Shown here piece after piece: positions 11,687-24,175 of a DNA stretch of 64,000 bases (position 1 is its first letter; every line of letters starts with the position of its first letter). Under the pieces are notes generated by a model that was given only the letters and a program-made list of their open reading frames with translations, was not told where the DNA came from and searched no databases. The DNA lies in NCBI GenBank assembly GCA_007922225.1, contig ML679959.1, positions 19,926,913-19,990,912 of the forward strand, in the 5' to 3' direction. The stretch is from Emydura subglobosa. Its lineage: Eukaryota; Chordata; Testudines; Chelidae. The translations under genes were made by a program, and so were the position numbers.

Positions 11687-12490
11687 GGTTCATCTGGCGG
11701 CCATTTTGGCCTTCCATCAGCCACTGGAGGGGAGCTCGCTGTTCTCCGATCCCATGTCGGTCGGGTTCCTCAAAGGGGTGGAGAGGCTTTATCTGCAGGT
11801 CCATGATCCGGTGCCTCCCTGGGATCTCACTCTGGTCTTCTCGAGACTCACGGGGTCCCCCTTTGAAACCATGGCTTCATACCCTCTGCTCATCCTTTCA
11901 TGGAAGGTAGCCTTCCTGGTGGCCATTACCTCAGCTAGGAGGGTCTCTGAGATTAGGGCCTTGACCTAATCAGTATTCTAAAAGGATAAGGTGCAGTTGA
12001 GGCCTCATCCAGCCTTCCTGCCCATGGTGTTTTCCTAATTTCATTGTATTCATGATATTTTTTTCTCCGTTTTTTCCCAAACCACACGGTTTGGAGGAGG
12101 AGAGGAGATGGCATTCACTGGATGTGAGATGAGCCCTGGCCTTCTACTTCGAGTGTACAAAGCCCTTCCAGAAATCGATGCAGTTCTTCGTCACAGTGGC
12201 TGACCAGACAAAAGGCTCACCTCTTTCCACCCAGCACATCTCCTCGTGGATTACATCATGCATCAAATTCTGCTATGAGCAGGTGAGGGTGCCACTTCCG
12301 AGAACCATCACAGCGCACTCAACCAGAGCTCAAGCCTCGTCTACAGCCTTCCTGGAGAGAGTGCCCCTGTAGGACATCTGCACAGCTGCTATCTGGTCAT
12401 CGGTGCATACCTTCACATCCCACTACGCCATCATCCAACAGGCAAGAGAGGATGCGGGATTTGGCAGAGCGGTGCTGAGGCCAGCTCACC
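11687..12490 (+). pseudogene. DIRS tyrosine recombinase remnant
   Basis: It starts KVHLAAILAFHQPLEGSSLF, joined in frame to the RT fragment. It keeps recognisable boxes of the family: an Arg box in ITSARRVSEIRALT, an HxxR box in ITAHSTRAQASS, and a possible catalytic Tyr in TFTSHYA near 12420. A stop follows the first box at about 11967, a frame break lies between it and 12178, and another stop is at 12370. The Arg...HxxR...Tyr order supports the tyrosine-recombinase call. Confidence 0.72.
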
Positions 12491-12571
12491 GGTAACTCCT
12501 ATCTACCTCCAGAGGTATTGCTTGTTAGTCACCTATAGTGGAATGGACATGAGCAAGCACTCGAAGAAGAA

Positions 12572-12867
12572 AACAAGGTTACTAACCAGTAACTGATGTT
12601 CTTTGAGATGTGTTGCTCATGTCCATTCCACAACCCACCCCTCGTCCCCGCAGCCAGAGTTGGCAGAAAGAAGGGACTGAGGGGGCGTAGGGCCGGCAGC
12701 GCCTCATATACTGCGGCATGTATGCGGGTCTCCAGGGGGTGCCGGAGCTGGCCCTACAGGATCTGCTAAGGGGAAAAAGGTGCATAGAAGTGTGCACACA
12801 CCTATAGTGGAATGGACATGAGGAACACATCTCAAAGAACATCTGTTACTGGTAAGTAACGTTGTTT
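12572..12867. repeat. DIRS 3' terminal inverted repeat, 59-bp arms
   Basis: The arm at 12572-12630 and its reverse complement at 12808-12867 agree except for about 4 positions, around a 177-bp GC-rich spacer. A further direct partial copy, CCTATAGTGGAATGGACATG, sits at 12533-12552 and again at 12801-12820. Such repeated termini are expected for DIRS elements, which replicate through a circle. Confidence 0.8.
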
Positions 12868-12984
12868 TTGGCTCTGTGGCCTGGTAATTTCGTTGGCTGT
12901 TTGTTTTTATCAAATCTAATGAGTTTGGGGGCTTCCCTGGATAAAATGTGTACTTAGTGCAGTCTGGGGTTCCCTGACCTGTAA

Positions 12985-13205
12985 TATATGTGAGATATCA
13001 AATGAACTTGACTCCTGTTTAGGCCCAAATTAGAGTGGCCAGATTTTGAAAAGAGCTCTGCAATTTGGATATTGAGCTGCTTTGAAAATCTGACACTTGT
13101 TTGGCCTAAATGGGAGCTGAGCATTTTTGAAAATATGGGCCGAATGGTGGGTGCTAAGCACTTGAAAATCTGACTTTGAGCTTTTTTAGATAATCTGGCC
13201 CTGCT
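12985..13205. repeat. Old dispersed repeat (GAAAATCTGAC-type)
   Basis: It repeats CCAGATTTTGAAAAGAGCTC, TTTGAAAATCTGACACTTG, CTTGAAAATCTGACTTTGAG and GATAATCTGGCCCTG. It is partly self-complementary and similar to others in the window. Class unresolved. Confidence 0.4.
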
Positions 13206-13777
13206 TCTGTGAGAGCACAACAGGCAGTGCCATGTTCAGGACCTCTACTCTCATAACAGATTACCCATGTATGAAGGACGCCTGTTGAAAGTTTATGGGG
13301 TCAGCAGGCCTCTTGGGCCCCAGGGAACAGAGTGATTGGACAGGAGTAAGAAGACAAAAGCCTAACCTTAAAAGTGGTAAATAAACTTGTGATAATCATT
13401 CAACTATTTGGGGGGGCTTATCTTGACCCTCAGTGGGGTGTATGTTTTATCTTCCTTTTGAAGAGGTTGCTCATGTTCATGGGAAATCTGACTTCCAGGG
13501 GAATTGGGATTACTTCTTCCTAAATGAGGATTTTTGTTGATGGTCAGGAGTGGTATCTTCATTCCCATTTCAGAAATAAAAGGTCAACGCAAATAAAGAC
13601 ATTAGAGCTTTTTAATATGGCATTGTGTGTGTTCGTGAAATATTAAATTTTAAGTGAGATACAATTCCTAGAAAGTAGCTGATGAGATGAAATTGATTTG
13701 GTATATGCCAGTGTGATTAATACAAGTGAGCATGTTTTGATTGTATAATTTTGTGTAAATAATGATGTGCCCTTTAC

Positions 13778-13780
13778 TTT

Positions 13781-13842
<62 letters not shown>
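13778..13842. repeat. (TTTC)n microsatellite, about 16 units
   Basis: A 65-bp pure run of TTTC. Read in reverse it gives a spurious Lys/Glu/Arg-repeat ORF. Confidence 0.95.
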
Positions 13843-13843
<1 letters not shown>

Positions 13844-14844
13844 ATGTTTGTTACTTCTGTTTATGTAATGTCTGACAAAATGCCCTAGGCTCAAGCACAA
13901 TTTACAATAAAACATTTAACAAATAAATCAAAGTTGACACAATGTCAGCTGGAAATCTCTCTAGCCCCAATTGCATTATATTGATAAATTAATGTACAGT
14001 GATTAGAAACATATGGTTGGCTTAAGAGAAAATTTGGACACATACCATTATTAATTTCATAACTGGTCATGTGTGTCCTTTATATGGTTAACTGTTTCTA
14101 ACTCTTTGAGCTACAAACTTAGTTTATCTACCATATTTATTTTATTTTCAAAGATGAAATGTTTATTTAGGGAGTCCTCTCTCCTCTAAATCACTGTGAT
14201 TCACATGATTGGCATGGAATCTTTAACTAATAGGTAGTTTCCCTAATTATTACTCTATTTCTCTAGGATTGCAATTACCAGACCTTACATATTAATTCCT
14301 TAGTGTTCATCAGGAACCAGACTCCTATTCAGAAGGAGCTAAATCATACAGTTTAAACAAAAATGCCCATTAGCTATGACATACCGACTCCGTTATGCAA
14401 TCTAATCATTTTTCCAGTTCATGGAGAAGACTAATGATTCATTTGAAAGGGACAAAACACCACCAGCTGGGTTAAAAGATTCAAAGTTTTATGATCAGTG
14501 GATTTTCTTTACAAAAAGCTTCCATTGCTATTCAGATACATAGTCCTCTCTTGATCTAAGCTAATGGAACTATGTTGGGAAGTAAAAGATGCCACTTGGA
14601 TTTGATTATGTGGCTGTTCACATTTTACTGAGACATTGACATTTTCCATATAGTTTTGTGAAGAAAAGAAAATTATATCACTGTGAAGTCTTGCTTGGGT
14701 CAGTGCTTTAACTACAAAAAAGGGGTTATTATATGTGAGCACTTCCCCCAGGGAGGATTTCCCCCGCCCCTCTTCACTGCAGTGATTAATTGCCGCTGGT
14801 GTTTTAACCCATCCAAACCTTCATACTGGTGTTATCTGGAATTT

Positions 14845-14960
14845 AGAGGGCTTGATTTTTCACTCATACTTGTATAAATGAGGAGTAACTCCACAGAAGT
14901 AAAGGGTTTTACACCTGTATAAAATTGGTGTAAGAAAGAGATAAATCAGGCCCATAATCT
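14845..14960. repeat. Foldback amniote repeat (GGAGTAACTCC-type)
   Basis: It contains GAGGAGTAACTCCACAGAAG, then ACACCTGTATAAAATTGGTG and ATAAATCAGGCCC. This resembles a palindromic repeat common in amniotes that reads in both directions to AATCAGGCCC. Related wording occurs at 53130-53210 and 61225-61345. Confidence 0.45.
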
Positions 14961-16026
14961 TCAAAAGAGAGTCTATATCCACAATGTGGCATCTAAAAGA
15001 GAGGCTAAGCAACTCTTTTTGTAAAAATACTGCTCACATAACTGCAAGAGAAATTATATATAGGATGCCTGATTCTTCAGTCTAAGTGCACAGAGAATGG
15101 ATTTATTGCGCACAGTGTAAGCAGAATTGGGCCTAACTATGCAATGTGATATTGTGTGCATGGGGGATTTTATCATCATATATAATATGCAGTGAAACCT
15201 GGCCAAAGCAACTGCTGAACTTCAGCAACTAAGGCAACTGATAAAAAATTGGTGGTCTTCTAGTAAAGTTTGAATAACAAATGACTTGAGATTTATGAGA
15301 TCACTTTGGGGTATCATTTTAAGACAAAAGGTTTTCTAGTAAAGATGGCTTCTGTCTTATATAAAAGTTTTTAATAGTAAAATCCTCTATTAACTACAGT
15401 TTACTGTATTTGTGAACGGAAATGCATGTAGGATAGTCCTTTTCTTTTAAGCATTTAAAGACTGAAAACTCTTTATCAGGATGAGAGAAGTCTTTCTTGC
15501 TTTGCCAACAAAAATGCAGCCTTTCACACAAATCTCTTTCATATACAAAAATTTGACAAAAACGGTCAGTGACTTTAAGCCTTTCTTGTTTCCAGGTGGG
15601 TAATTTGAAGGGTATCACATATCTCTTCCTTTGACAGCTTGAGTAAAAAGATTGTTGGGCTACTGAAAAATAGAAGCAGACAATATTGGGGGGGTGAGAC
15701 TGTCATTATCATCTGCCATAATAAGATTGTTGCAGATCAGTAGTTATCCTGAAAGTGGATAAATACCATAATCTTTTTTGAATATGTCTCTGGTCACCAT
15801 GGGGAAGAAATACCAACTGACAGTCATTGTCGCCTTGCACCATACCCGTTAATTAAATAATCTGTGTGTCACTGAGAGGGTGTTAGATTGTAGTTTGAAT
15901 ATTTTTTTTTTTTTTTTTAAATAGACCCGGGGTTAAGGAGAATTTAAATTATGAGTGAGGTGGTCTTATGACTAGGCTGCACACTATGAGTCAGGCAATC
16001 TGACTTCTGCTCCTAGCTCTGCCTAG

Positions 16027-16262
16027 CTAGGGTGACCACCCTTTCAACAGGCAAAAGTGGCACAGATGCAGGAGCCCTGTCCCCCTCCGTGGCCTCTCTT
16101 CTCCAAGGCCCCACCTGCTGGCCAGGCCGGAAGCTGGAGCAAGGCCGTGGTAAGAGCTGCCCACGGAGCCCAGGCCACTGTGGGGATCCCTGAACCCTCC
16201 ACTTCCCCTTGGCGTGGTGCTGGGATGCCCAAGAGCAGCCCCCAGCACATCTCCCTGCCCCT
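16027..16262. repeat. GC-rich repeat beginning TAGGGTGACCACC
   Basis: This GC-rich block starts with TAGGGTGACCACCCTTT, wording I associate with a common turtle element end (TAGGGTGACCAG). No matching right end was found. ORFs on both strands here reflect base composition. Confidence 0.45.
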
Positions 16263-16267
16263 CAGGG

Positions 16268-16306
16268 TGAAGAAATATTATCTCCATTATATAGATAAGG
16301 AACTAA
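16268..16306 (-). repeat. MIR SINE, part 1 (interrupted by MITE)
   Basis: ATTATCTCCATTATATAGAT then AAGGAACTAA is the reverse complement of the MIR TCAGTTTCC...ATCTGTAAAATGGGGATAAT core. It resumes at 16599 after a nested insertion. Confidence 0.7.
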
Positions 16307-16598
16307 GAGTCCATCTACACTGCAAAAAAACCCAAACCCTGCAGCAGCAAGTCTCATAGCCATGGTCAACTGACTCAGCCTTGCACTACGTGGCTAAAAA
16401 AAGTCATGTAGATCTTTGGGCTTGGACTGGAGCCTGGGCTCCAAGACCCTCTCCCATCACCAGGTTTCAGAGCCCAGGCTCCAGCCCAAGACCAAACATC
16501 TACATTATTCTTTCTAGCCCTGTGGCACGAGCCTAAGTCAGCTGACCTGGGCTCTGAGACTCACTGCTGCAGGATTTTTTTCCACTGTAGATGTACTC
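16307..16598. mobile_element. MITE (292 bp) inserted into a MIR
   Basis: Left end GAGTCCATCTACACTG and right end CACTGTAGATGTACTC are imperfect inverted copies. Flanking triplets are TAA (16304-16306) and TGA (16599-16601), consistent with a 3-bp target duplication as in PIF/Harbinger elements. The interior holds an inverted pair: GGACTGGAGCCTGGGCTC against GAGCCCAGGCTCCAG. Removing it restores a continuous MIR. Confidence 0.72.
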
Positions 16599-16710
16599 TG
16601 AGGCACAAAGAGAGTAAATGACTTATCCAAAATCAAACAGTCTTGCCTGTGGCAGAGTCACGAACTGAACTTAAATCTCCTGAGTCCCTGTGCATTTCCT
16701 TAGCCACGGG
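16599..16710 (-). repeat. MIR SINE, part 2
   Basis: GAGGCACAAAGAGAGTAAAT then GACTTATCCAAAATCAAACA and GTGGCAGAGTCACGAACTGA is the reverse complement of the MIR tRNA-related half. It continues part 1. Confidence 0.7.
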
Positions 16711-16973
16711 ATCATTTAGGGGTGTATTTTCAAAAGGGTTTAAAATCCTCCCTTTTGCATCAGCAGTTGACACCTGAAACATTTATACTTACATTTTTGT
16801 ACCTGTAAAATGAATTATGGGTGCATATTAGACTATTTGTACCTCTAACTGCTGGTTTTGCATGTGCAATTGAGTAGTTACATTTCCACATAAAATATAA
16901 CTTCAAGATGCCGAAAGGTGGCAGATGATTTTGCAGGTAAAAATTGCACTGGCAAAAGGAAGTCGTTGAAAAT

Positions 16974-17003
16974 ATGGCTCCTTTAATGATGGCTCCTTTA
17001 ATG
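16974..17003. repeat. 15-bp tandem duplication
   Basis: ATGGCTCCTTTAATG is present twice in a row with no mismatch. Confidence 0.9.
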
Positions 17004-18756
17004 ATGATTCTTGTCAAATGTGTAAGCCAAATTTCTAACTATTCCAATACAGTTATCCCAGCAAATGATGCATATTTAACTCACTCTTCCGTATGTTACA
17101 TGCCCCCCTTCTAGTGGCTGGTTCACAAAGGATTTTACTCCACTATAGGTACCAGATAGAGGCTCATGCTCTTAGTCCTGCAGTTCCTGGATTCAGCACA
17201 CAGTGAAACATCAGGACAGTAATTGTGGCATATATGTCTCATATATGCAGGATTTACATGCACAGAATTTGTGGATGCAACTGAAACCTGAAATTGTACA
17301 GCTTAATTATGTAGCTCATGATGTTAGATTGTCTTTTAAATTTCAATGCTTTGGAAATTATTTATATTTTTGTAAGGATTGAAAATAAAAGTAAATGTGT
17401 TCAGATTAAAAATAGATGCAAACAGGCATCATTTAAACAAGGCAATAGTGTACTTAGTGTACTGCATCTCTTGCAAAAATATAATGTATTTGTGCAGGAT
17501 TGCTTGGCATATTTATATTTCAAAACTGAAGCTGTGCATTAATTGAGGTGCTTTGTACAAACATCAGTTGCTGATTTTTTATGGATTTAACCATGTACAA
17601 TTTGTGTTATAAGAGAGTTAAGATATTGCTTATTATCTATCTTGTGTATCTGTCCCCTGAAAAAATTTAAGAGCCAGATTTTGTGAAAAGCCACGTTTTC
17701 TGCCACCAGAGTCTTGAGAAGATGGGAATGAGTAGAGTTTATATACAATTTCTGCCCATTTCTACATCCAGTCGTGGATGTTAACAAATATCTGCAAAGA
17801 TCAGTTATCTTAAAATATACATGTGAGTCCTTATTAATTCTCATAGAATTAAATTTGCAGGCTTGGTAACTGAAAGTGTAACATCAGTCTTGAATCACAC
17901 AGATATTAAAGAGAATGAATTAAAAACAACTAAACTGCAAAACTATTTTTCTCCTGTATAATAGTTTTGTATAACATTTCCATTGATAAGGCTTTTTTAG
18001 GCTAAACAATACTTCTGTGGTGGGTTAAAAATGTTTTGAGCAATATTCTCTTTCTGCATTAGTCAGGCTATAATCCACGTGGATCAATGTCCTATAATAA
18101 CAGAAGGGGGTCCTCTTAACCCTTAAAATATTTGCAGAGTAGTTGAATTGGAGTTAATAGTCTAAAAGAAAGAGAACTTCCTCTAATCTCAGTCAAGTAG
18201 ATATCTCATTCACGTAATTTTAAAACTTTTGATTTTAGACTGACATAGAAGAGAGAGATCATGTCAGTTTAAAGCATTGTGGATTTGAATAGCATTGTTA
18301 AACATTTAAAACTAATATTGCTTTAATCTGCAGAACAGGTTTGGTTTTTTTAATGTTTATATGGGGGATGTAATACAAGAGCTTGTTCCAAATAAAAGTG
18401 CTCTTTTCCCCTGCATTAACAGACAGTTAAAAGAGCACTACATAGACTCTTGAAGTTTGGATGGATGCACCAAGCATATACAGTACCTCCACACACAAAA
18501 TGCATGCTCTCATATTTTGTTTCTGTTCCTAATAATGCTTCACGTGGATGTTTCATTGAAATCAGTAAAGCACTAGACTAGACTGCTGTTGTTTCACAGA
18601 AAAAGATGTGCACTGCAGCCAGGCGTACCAGAACAATTTGCCACCTGAACCTACAGCAATTCATATTTAAGGCTGGTACTCTTTTTCAGCTCATTTTATT
18701 GTGCCAAGTTATTGCGGGAAAACATGGAGAGTGCTGTCTAGGAATACAGTTAAACT

Positions 18757-18855
18757 GAGTTTTTCAAAGCTGCCTGAGGGATCTGTATGCCCTATTACCA
18801 TTTGAAGTCAAAGCTATTAGGCATTCAGATCTCTTAGGCAGCTTAGAAAATCTCA
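18757..18855. mobile_element. Short foldback element
   Basis: The left arm, TTTTTCAAAGCTGCCTGAGG through GATCTGTATGCC, pairs with the right arm, GGCATTCAGATCTCTTAGGC through AGCTTAGAAAATCT. About 34 bp per arm, roughly three quarters matching, loop about 30 bp. Non-coding and MITE-like. Confidence 0.6.
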
Positions 18856-20553
18856 GCTACAGTGTGTTTACTGCCTTCAGAATATTTAGTGTACGTGAAC
18901 ACTAAATTGTCTGTTTTCCCATTGATACACAGGAGATTTACCTGCGCAGCTTTCGGGAACACAAATGGTAATATGACAGATGGTCCATTCCTAAGACCTT
19001 GCACTGAGATGCAGAGCTTGCCTTCTGACTCATCTTGGCAGTCAGATCAGAAGTGTCGTTTTAGTTCCAACCAAAAAGTATACAAAAATGTGAAGGTCTG
19101 TTTGATGTGTGGGAAATAGAAATAAGCTTAGAGAGGTCTTGCAGAGGAAAATATGACAGCCAGCTTCAAAAGAAAGCTTAGGCAGAGGTTTATGATTGTT
19201 CTTTAATCTATCAACAAAGGAATTCCCAGGAAGATGGAAAATTTGCCTTGTATCTATTGTGTATTATATCACATTAATACTACCAGCTTACAGGCACTTA
19301 TTCCTGTCTCTGTTTAGTATACAAATGAATGAATCAGCCACTGTGATGGCGTAAAAAAAATTATGAAGTTTTCACTGAAAAAAAATTACTGGCCATGCAT
19401 AGTACATCCTTTTCTAAATGAAAGAATCCAGTCATTTGCAATTTTTTTCCCTCAAAACAACCCAGCGGCAGTTGTCCACACAATATACTGAAATCCTGGA
19501 AATAAATCAAAACCATTTTTCTGTTATAAGACTGCAAAAGTGTCTGAAACCATAACATTCTATTATGTTTTTTTCAATTTTATCTATCAAATTTATACTA
19601 TACGTATGGCAAATAAAACCCACCATAAATCATACTGTTTTATGTTAATAGCATCATCACTATACTGTAGGTACCATACTACAACATTCACATAGCAGAT
19701 ACAGATCAAGATTTGCAAATGGTCCCTCTGACGAGTAAGAAATATAGTATGTTACACTAGAGTGTAAAATGCTTCTAAGTTTCCCTTCTATTAGGACAGA
19801 CCATATGTTCATCACTATGATGAGCTACATATGAATTGTTCCGTCAACCATGTCTATCAGGACTGGATTGAAAGGGATAGGCCCTGAAGAATGAGCCACA
19901 CACTTGAGATGGCATTTATTAACCTTTGTCAGGAGAGCTACTCTTGGTCAATCCCAGGACTGGCTTGGAGGTGGAACAATACTGCCAATAAAGATGGTGC
20001 ATGGTGGAAGAAGACCTCTCATAATAATCTTCACCATATTTAATTGCTCTACCTTACTGAGTATCTGAAAATAATGTTTCACTATGGTTTTGCAATTGTG
20101 GTTAGCATTGTAGGGCAGGCATTGTCTTGGTTGTTTATGATTTAGGAAGTGTATCTGAATCTATTAGTGCAAGTTATGATGGTACTCAACCTCTCTGTAA
20201 GGGGAATATGCAGTACCATTAACACATTCCGTGTTGAATTTCTCTAATTTCCTGTTGCCCACAGCCATCACAAAATTAGCATGAGTCAATGCTGCCATCT
20301 TGTCTGTGCAGGTTCCAGAATAAAGGAATACAGAGGCACAATACTATTTGCATAGACACATTTTAAATTCAAAATTGAAAACAAATGTGCAAAATTAGGG
20401 GGTCTAGATGGCTGAATGGGGATTTGCAACATTATCTTATTTCAGGTTCAGATGACAAGATCAAGGGTCATTATCATAAGACAGCTGTTTGGTGCTCCTA
20501 GTGAAATGGGCTAGTGGCATCAATATCTAGCTCTAAGCAGACAAATATTCACA

Positions 20554-20580
20554 TCTCTCTCTCTTTCTCTCTCTCTCTCA
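20554..20580. repeat. (CT)n-rich microsatellite
   Basis: CTCTCTCTCT interrupted once by TT, then CTCTCTCTCTCA. Confidence 0.8.
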
Positions 20581-21134
20581 TGCACACACTGCATGATAAT
20601 CATCATCCTTGTTGACACACACACAGCAGTGAAGAAACTAAAGTCTGCATAATATTTCAGAGCACTTTGTTGCTAGACACACTACAAATACAATAGGTAG
20701 ACAAGTATGTAGGTAGATAGAAATGTAGATCCTGCTTTCTGTGATAGTGAGGAAGCAGTAAGAAATATAATCTTATATATAATGTGATGATCATCTTTTC
20801 TCCTTGATTGCTCCTAGGTTATTTGGATCAAGAATCTGAGTTTCTAAATTATTCTGTGGACTGTAGCATGGTCTTTCAAAACATTCTCCATTCTGATTTT
20901 ATTACAGTATTTGATAATGATAATTTTAATCAGATGGACTGTGGGAATACTTAGATTCTAACTTCTGATGCACGATGTGCATCACTACCTGTCTTAAGCA
21001 AATCAATTGTGCGCAAGCACAGCAGTGTGTGCATGTGTGTTTATTTGTGTTGAGACATCTTTCATTACATTCTTTTGGGACTAGGAACTCCAAACAGTAA
21101 AAAGTAACATTTTGAAGAGAGCAGAATTTGGCTT

Positions 21135-21873
21135 TGTCACAGGGTGACACTGGTCCTTTAAGAGGAAGCAGGGCCCGTGTCACCTGAGACACACCAATTG
21201 GGCTTAAAAGAGGACACCTGAGCCCTTATAAGGAGAGAGACCTGGTGAGCCAGAACTGCTTTAGAGAACAGAGTCAGTAACGAAAAGGGGAAACTATTTG
21301 GGTCAGTGAGGGAAAGGGCAGGTGGGAACTGTCTGGGAGTCACACTGGAGAAGGTCTATGGGCAGTGCTGCAGAGAGCAGAAAGCTCTCCACAGGCCTTC
21401 CCTGGAAACGGGAGAAATTATCAGGAAGCCAGTGGAGATGCTAGCCTGCTGACCTTCCTGAGTCAGCGAGCCTTGGCCAAAGAAGGCAGGAGAGGGCTGA
21501 AGACTGAGAGCAGCAGAGGGAGATGAATGCTGGTTCTGAGGCAGAGAGCTGAAGTCAGAGGATCAGAGAAGCCTGAAGGCTGGGGTAAGGCATGATGAGG
21601 GATCCCAAGAGCTGGGGTGTGGTGAGACATGCCAGAGCTGTACTATGTTTCATGTATTATTTAGACTATGTTGGGGAATTCTGGACTGTGGTTGTGGGAG
21701 TTTATGATTTATCTGTGCAGAACTTTTGTAATAAATTAACCCTTCAGTGACTATTACTTGGAAGGCCTTTAAGGACTATATCTGGGGACTCTGAAAGGGA
21801 AACTGAGGCAGGCACATCTGATGCACTGCTGCCTGCCTCAGTAGGGCACTCCAGCCAGGGCCATCTTATGACA
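21135..21873 (+). mobile_element. LTR-like element (probable solo LTR)
   Basis: It starts TGTCACAGGGTGACAC and ends CCATCTTATGACA, giving TGTCA/TGACA ends. A TATA-like CCCTTATAAGGAG is near 21225 and an AATAAA signal is at 21730-21735, in the order expected of an LTR. A 60-bp purine-rich piece (GCAGAGAGCAGAAAGCTCTC and following) also occurs near 29890 in another copy. Flanking bases show no target duplication, so the ends may be off by some bases. No internal coding region adjoins it. Confidence 0.55.
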
Positions 21874-23904
21874 TGCATCTTGTCAGTAATAAAGCACAGT
21901 TACTATATATAGCTAAAGAACTGTTTATGCTTCATGCAAAATACAAATATATTTTACACAGAAACAATCAATTCTGATTGTTTTTTTACTTTTATCCCTC
22001 AGACTCAGAATCATTTATCTTGTGCTTTAAATATTGTGGCACTTCTTTCCATTAAAAAACCCCCATCTTTTTACATGTATTTTCCATGTCACTTCTCCCA
22101 TAATTTGAATGACAGACATTTGGTTTGCAAAGGAGATGATGTGAAGGTGTCTTCCCAGGAGTTTTTCTGCAAGAGGGAATGACCTGGGCCAACATTCTTA
22201 TGCTGTCTTGGAGCTTGATTCCATATTGGAATCTGCTACTGTAGAATGTCTGTGCAAAATCCCACAAAAACTTGCAGGAAGGGACATGAGAAGAAATACC
22301 TATCTGCATGGAGAGATACCTCACAGTATTCCAAGGACATGTGTCTCACCTCATGGCCTTGCATAAAAGTTATGGCAGCCTGTGAAGTTAATACAGCCAC
22401 AGATTTTTGGTCCCCAGGAACTACTGCAGCTGGGGGTGATTGTCTGGTAGCACACTTGCATTGTTATCAGGGAATGGGAGAAGGAAAATATTGAGGCTGC
22501 ACTGCTCCTGGGGTAGAGTCTCTGAAAAAATGGCCCTGGTGTCCCAAAAATCCCATGGGATCTGTCAAGTATGGAAGCAGCGTTTCTTTTGTGATGAGGC
22601 AAACTTGGGCAGATCAGCATTTCTGGAGTACAAATTTTCTTGATTAAATCTGGCCTCCCCACCACCCTTATTTTTGTGGTGAGAAACTGCTTTTTTTTTT
22701 TTGTGACATTTATTAAAATTCTTATCAAAATCACTGTTCAGGAATGAAAAAACTATTGATGGCTATTTTATTAACAGTTTTAATGACTTCTGATAAAATA
22801 ATCATTTGATTTAAAAATGAAAAAAAAAATTTGTCAATTTCTAAACCCTGTAAAACCAAAACAACTTTGACAATTTTATTTTTTTTAAATGGGTTCTTCA
22901 CCCAGTTCTAGGGAGGCCCCCACCCCCAAATGAGATAGTGGATGAAGAATCTGTTTGGAAATCCTTACACATATTTACTCTCAAAGTCCCCTCCCCAAGT
23001 TTTTTCACACGTGAAGGAAAAAAATCTGCCTGTATAGTTTTGAGAGTAAAACTGTAAAATTCTCTTAGTCTTTTATTAAGAACCTTATTGTTTTCATCTA
23101 TATTAAATTAAATAGGAATTTCTGATCAAGGACTCTATATCATAGAGATTTTCATTATTGTATCCATTAGACAGCAATGTGGTATTAATAGGGGAATTAT
23201 TCCAACTTTAACTTCTGATTTAGAGGGCAAGAAATCTGTTTTTCAGCAATCACTACATGTATTTCAAAATATTCTGATGTACCATCAGCAGTGCACATCT
23301 GGCCTGCTGTGTGGTATGACTATTTATCTCTTTTAGGAAGCCATGGTGAAAGAAGTGCTGCTATATCAAAGAAATCCCCCCTGTGCTGCTACACCCATAC
23401 TCTCCCCATGGTCACCAGTTTAAAAATGAAATTCCTGTGTTGCGTGTGTATTCATTTCTCTTTATAGTCATCTGGTGCAGCTTTGTCTTTTGATGTAGTC
23501 ACTCTGCTGTGTTGAGATGGAAAGTCGAGCATTATGACTGCTGCCTGTGCTCATCATCTCACAAACTATTTTATCATCTTGAGCACTTCCAGTCTTAAGC
23601 AATACTGGCCAAAGTTTATGGTAGAAAAGGCGACCTGTGACTCTTGCAGTTAGTCTCTGGGCCATTCTGCAGGCCGGAGTAAAAACTGTCTCATGTCTTT
23701 GAGAAGAAGCATGAGAATATGTCTTCATCAATGTTTTCTTGATCTTTTAATCCTTTCAAAGTACGAAAAACAATTAGGACTTGCATCTTAGCCTTTATGA
23801 AACAGTGTCTTGGTTTTTAGTTTGCTATTAAATGTTTGGGCCCAGTTCTGCCCTCACCTTCAGTCTATAAAATCTGTTATTTCTCCATTAGGGGTGTACA
23901 GGAG

Positions 23905-24175
23905 GGAATTAGGACCAGAGAACTGGAAGGAATCTCCTCAGTCATCAGGTCCAGTCCCCTGCTATCACAAGCATCCTAGTCATAATCTCATTCATAAATT
24001 TGTCAAGCTCCATTTTAAAACTAGTTAGATTGTGTATCCTCCCAACCCCCGATCACGTTAGAAGGCTGTTCCAGAACCTCACTCCTCCTCTGATGTTAGA
24101 AATCTTCTTCTAATTTCCAGCATAAACATGTTCATGGCTAGTTTATACCCATTTGTTTTTGTGCCAAGTGTAACT
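23905..24175 (-). mobile_element. CR1 LINE 3' end fragment
   Basis: It reads as the reverse complement of a CR1 3' terminal region: AGTCATCAGGTCCAGTCCCC, then AAATTTGTCAAGCTCCATTT and GGCTGTTCCAGAACCTCACT, TAATTTCCAGCATAAACATG. Non-coding part only. Diverged. Confidence 0.65.

Larger units (their letters stand above)
10766..12870 (+). mobile_element. Degenerate DIRS-type tyrosine-recombinase retrotransposon
   Basis: In order: a Gag-like frame (10778-11230), the N-terminal part of a DIRS reverse transcriptase (about 11340-11686), a tyrosine recombinase (about 11687-12490), and a 3' terminus with large inverted arms (12572-12867). A full DIRS element also carries the RT catalytic core, RNase H and a methyltransferase-like domain. 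These are missing, so about half the element has been deleted between RT and recombinase. Stops at 11610 and 12370 and a frame break near 12000 leave no complete product. The copy is dead. Confidence 0.8.

Noticed and set aside
13643..13915. Minus-strand ORF with Lys/Glu/Arg repeats
   Set aside because: The repeat is the translation of the TTTC microsatellite.
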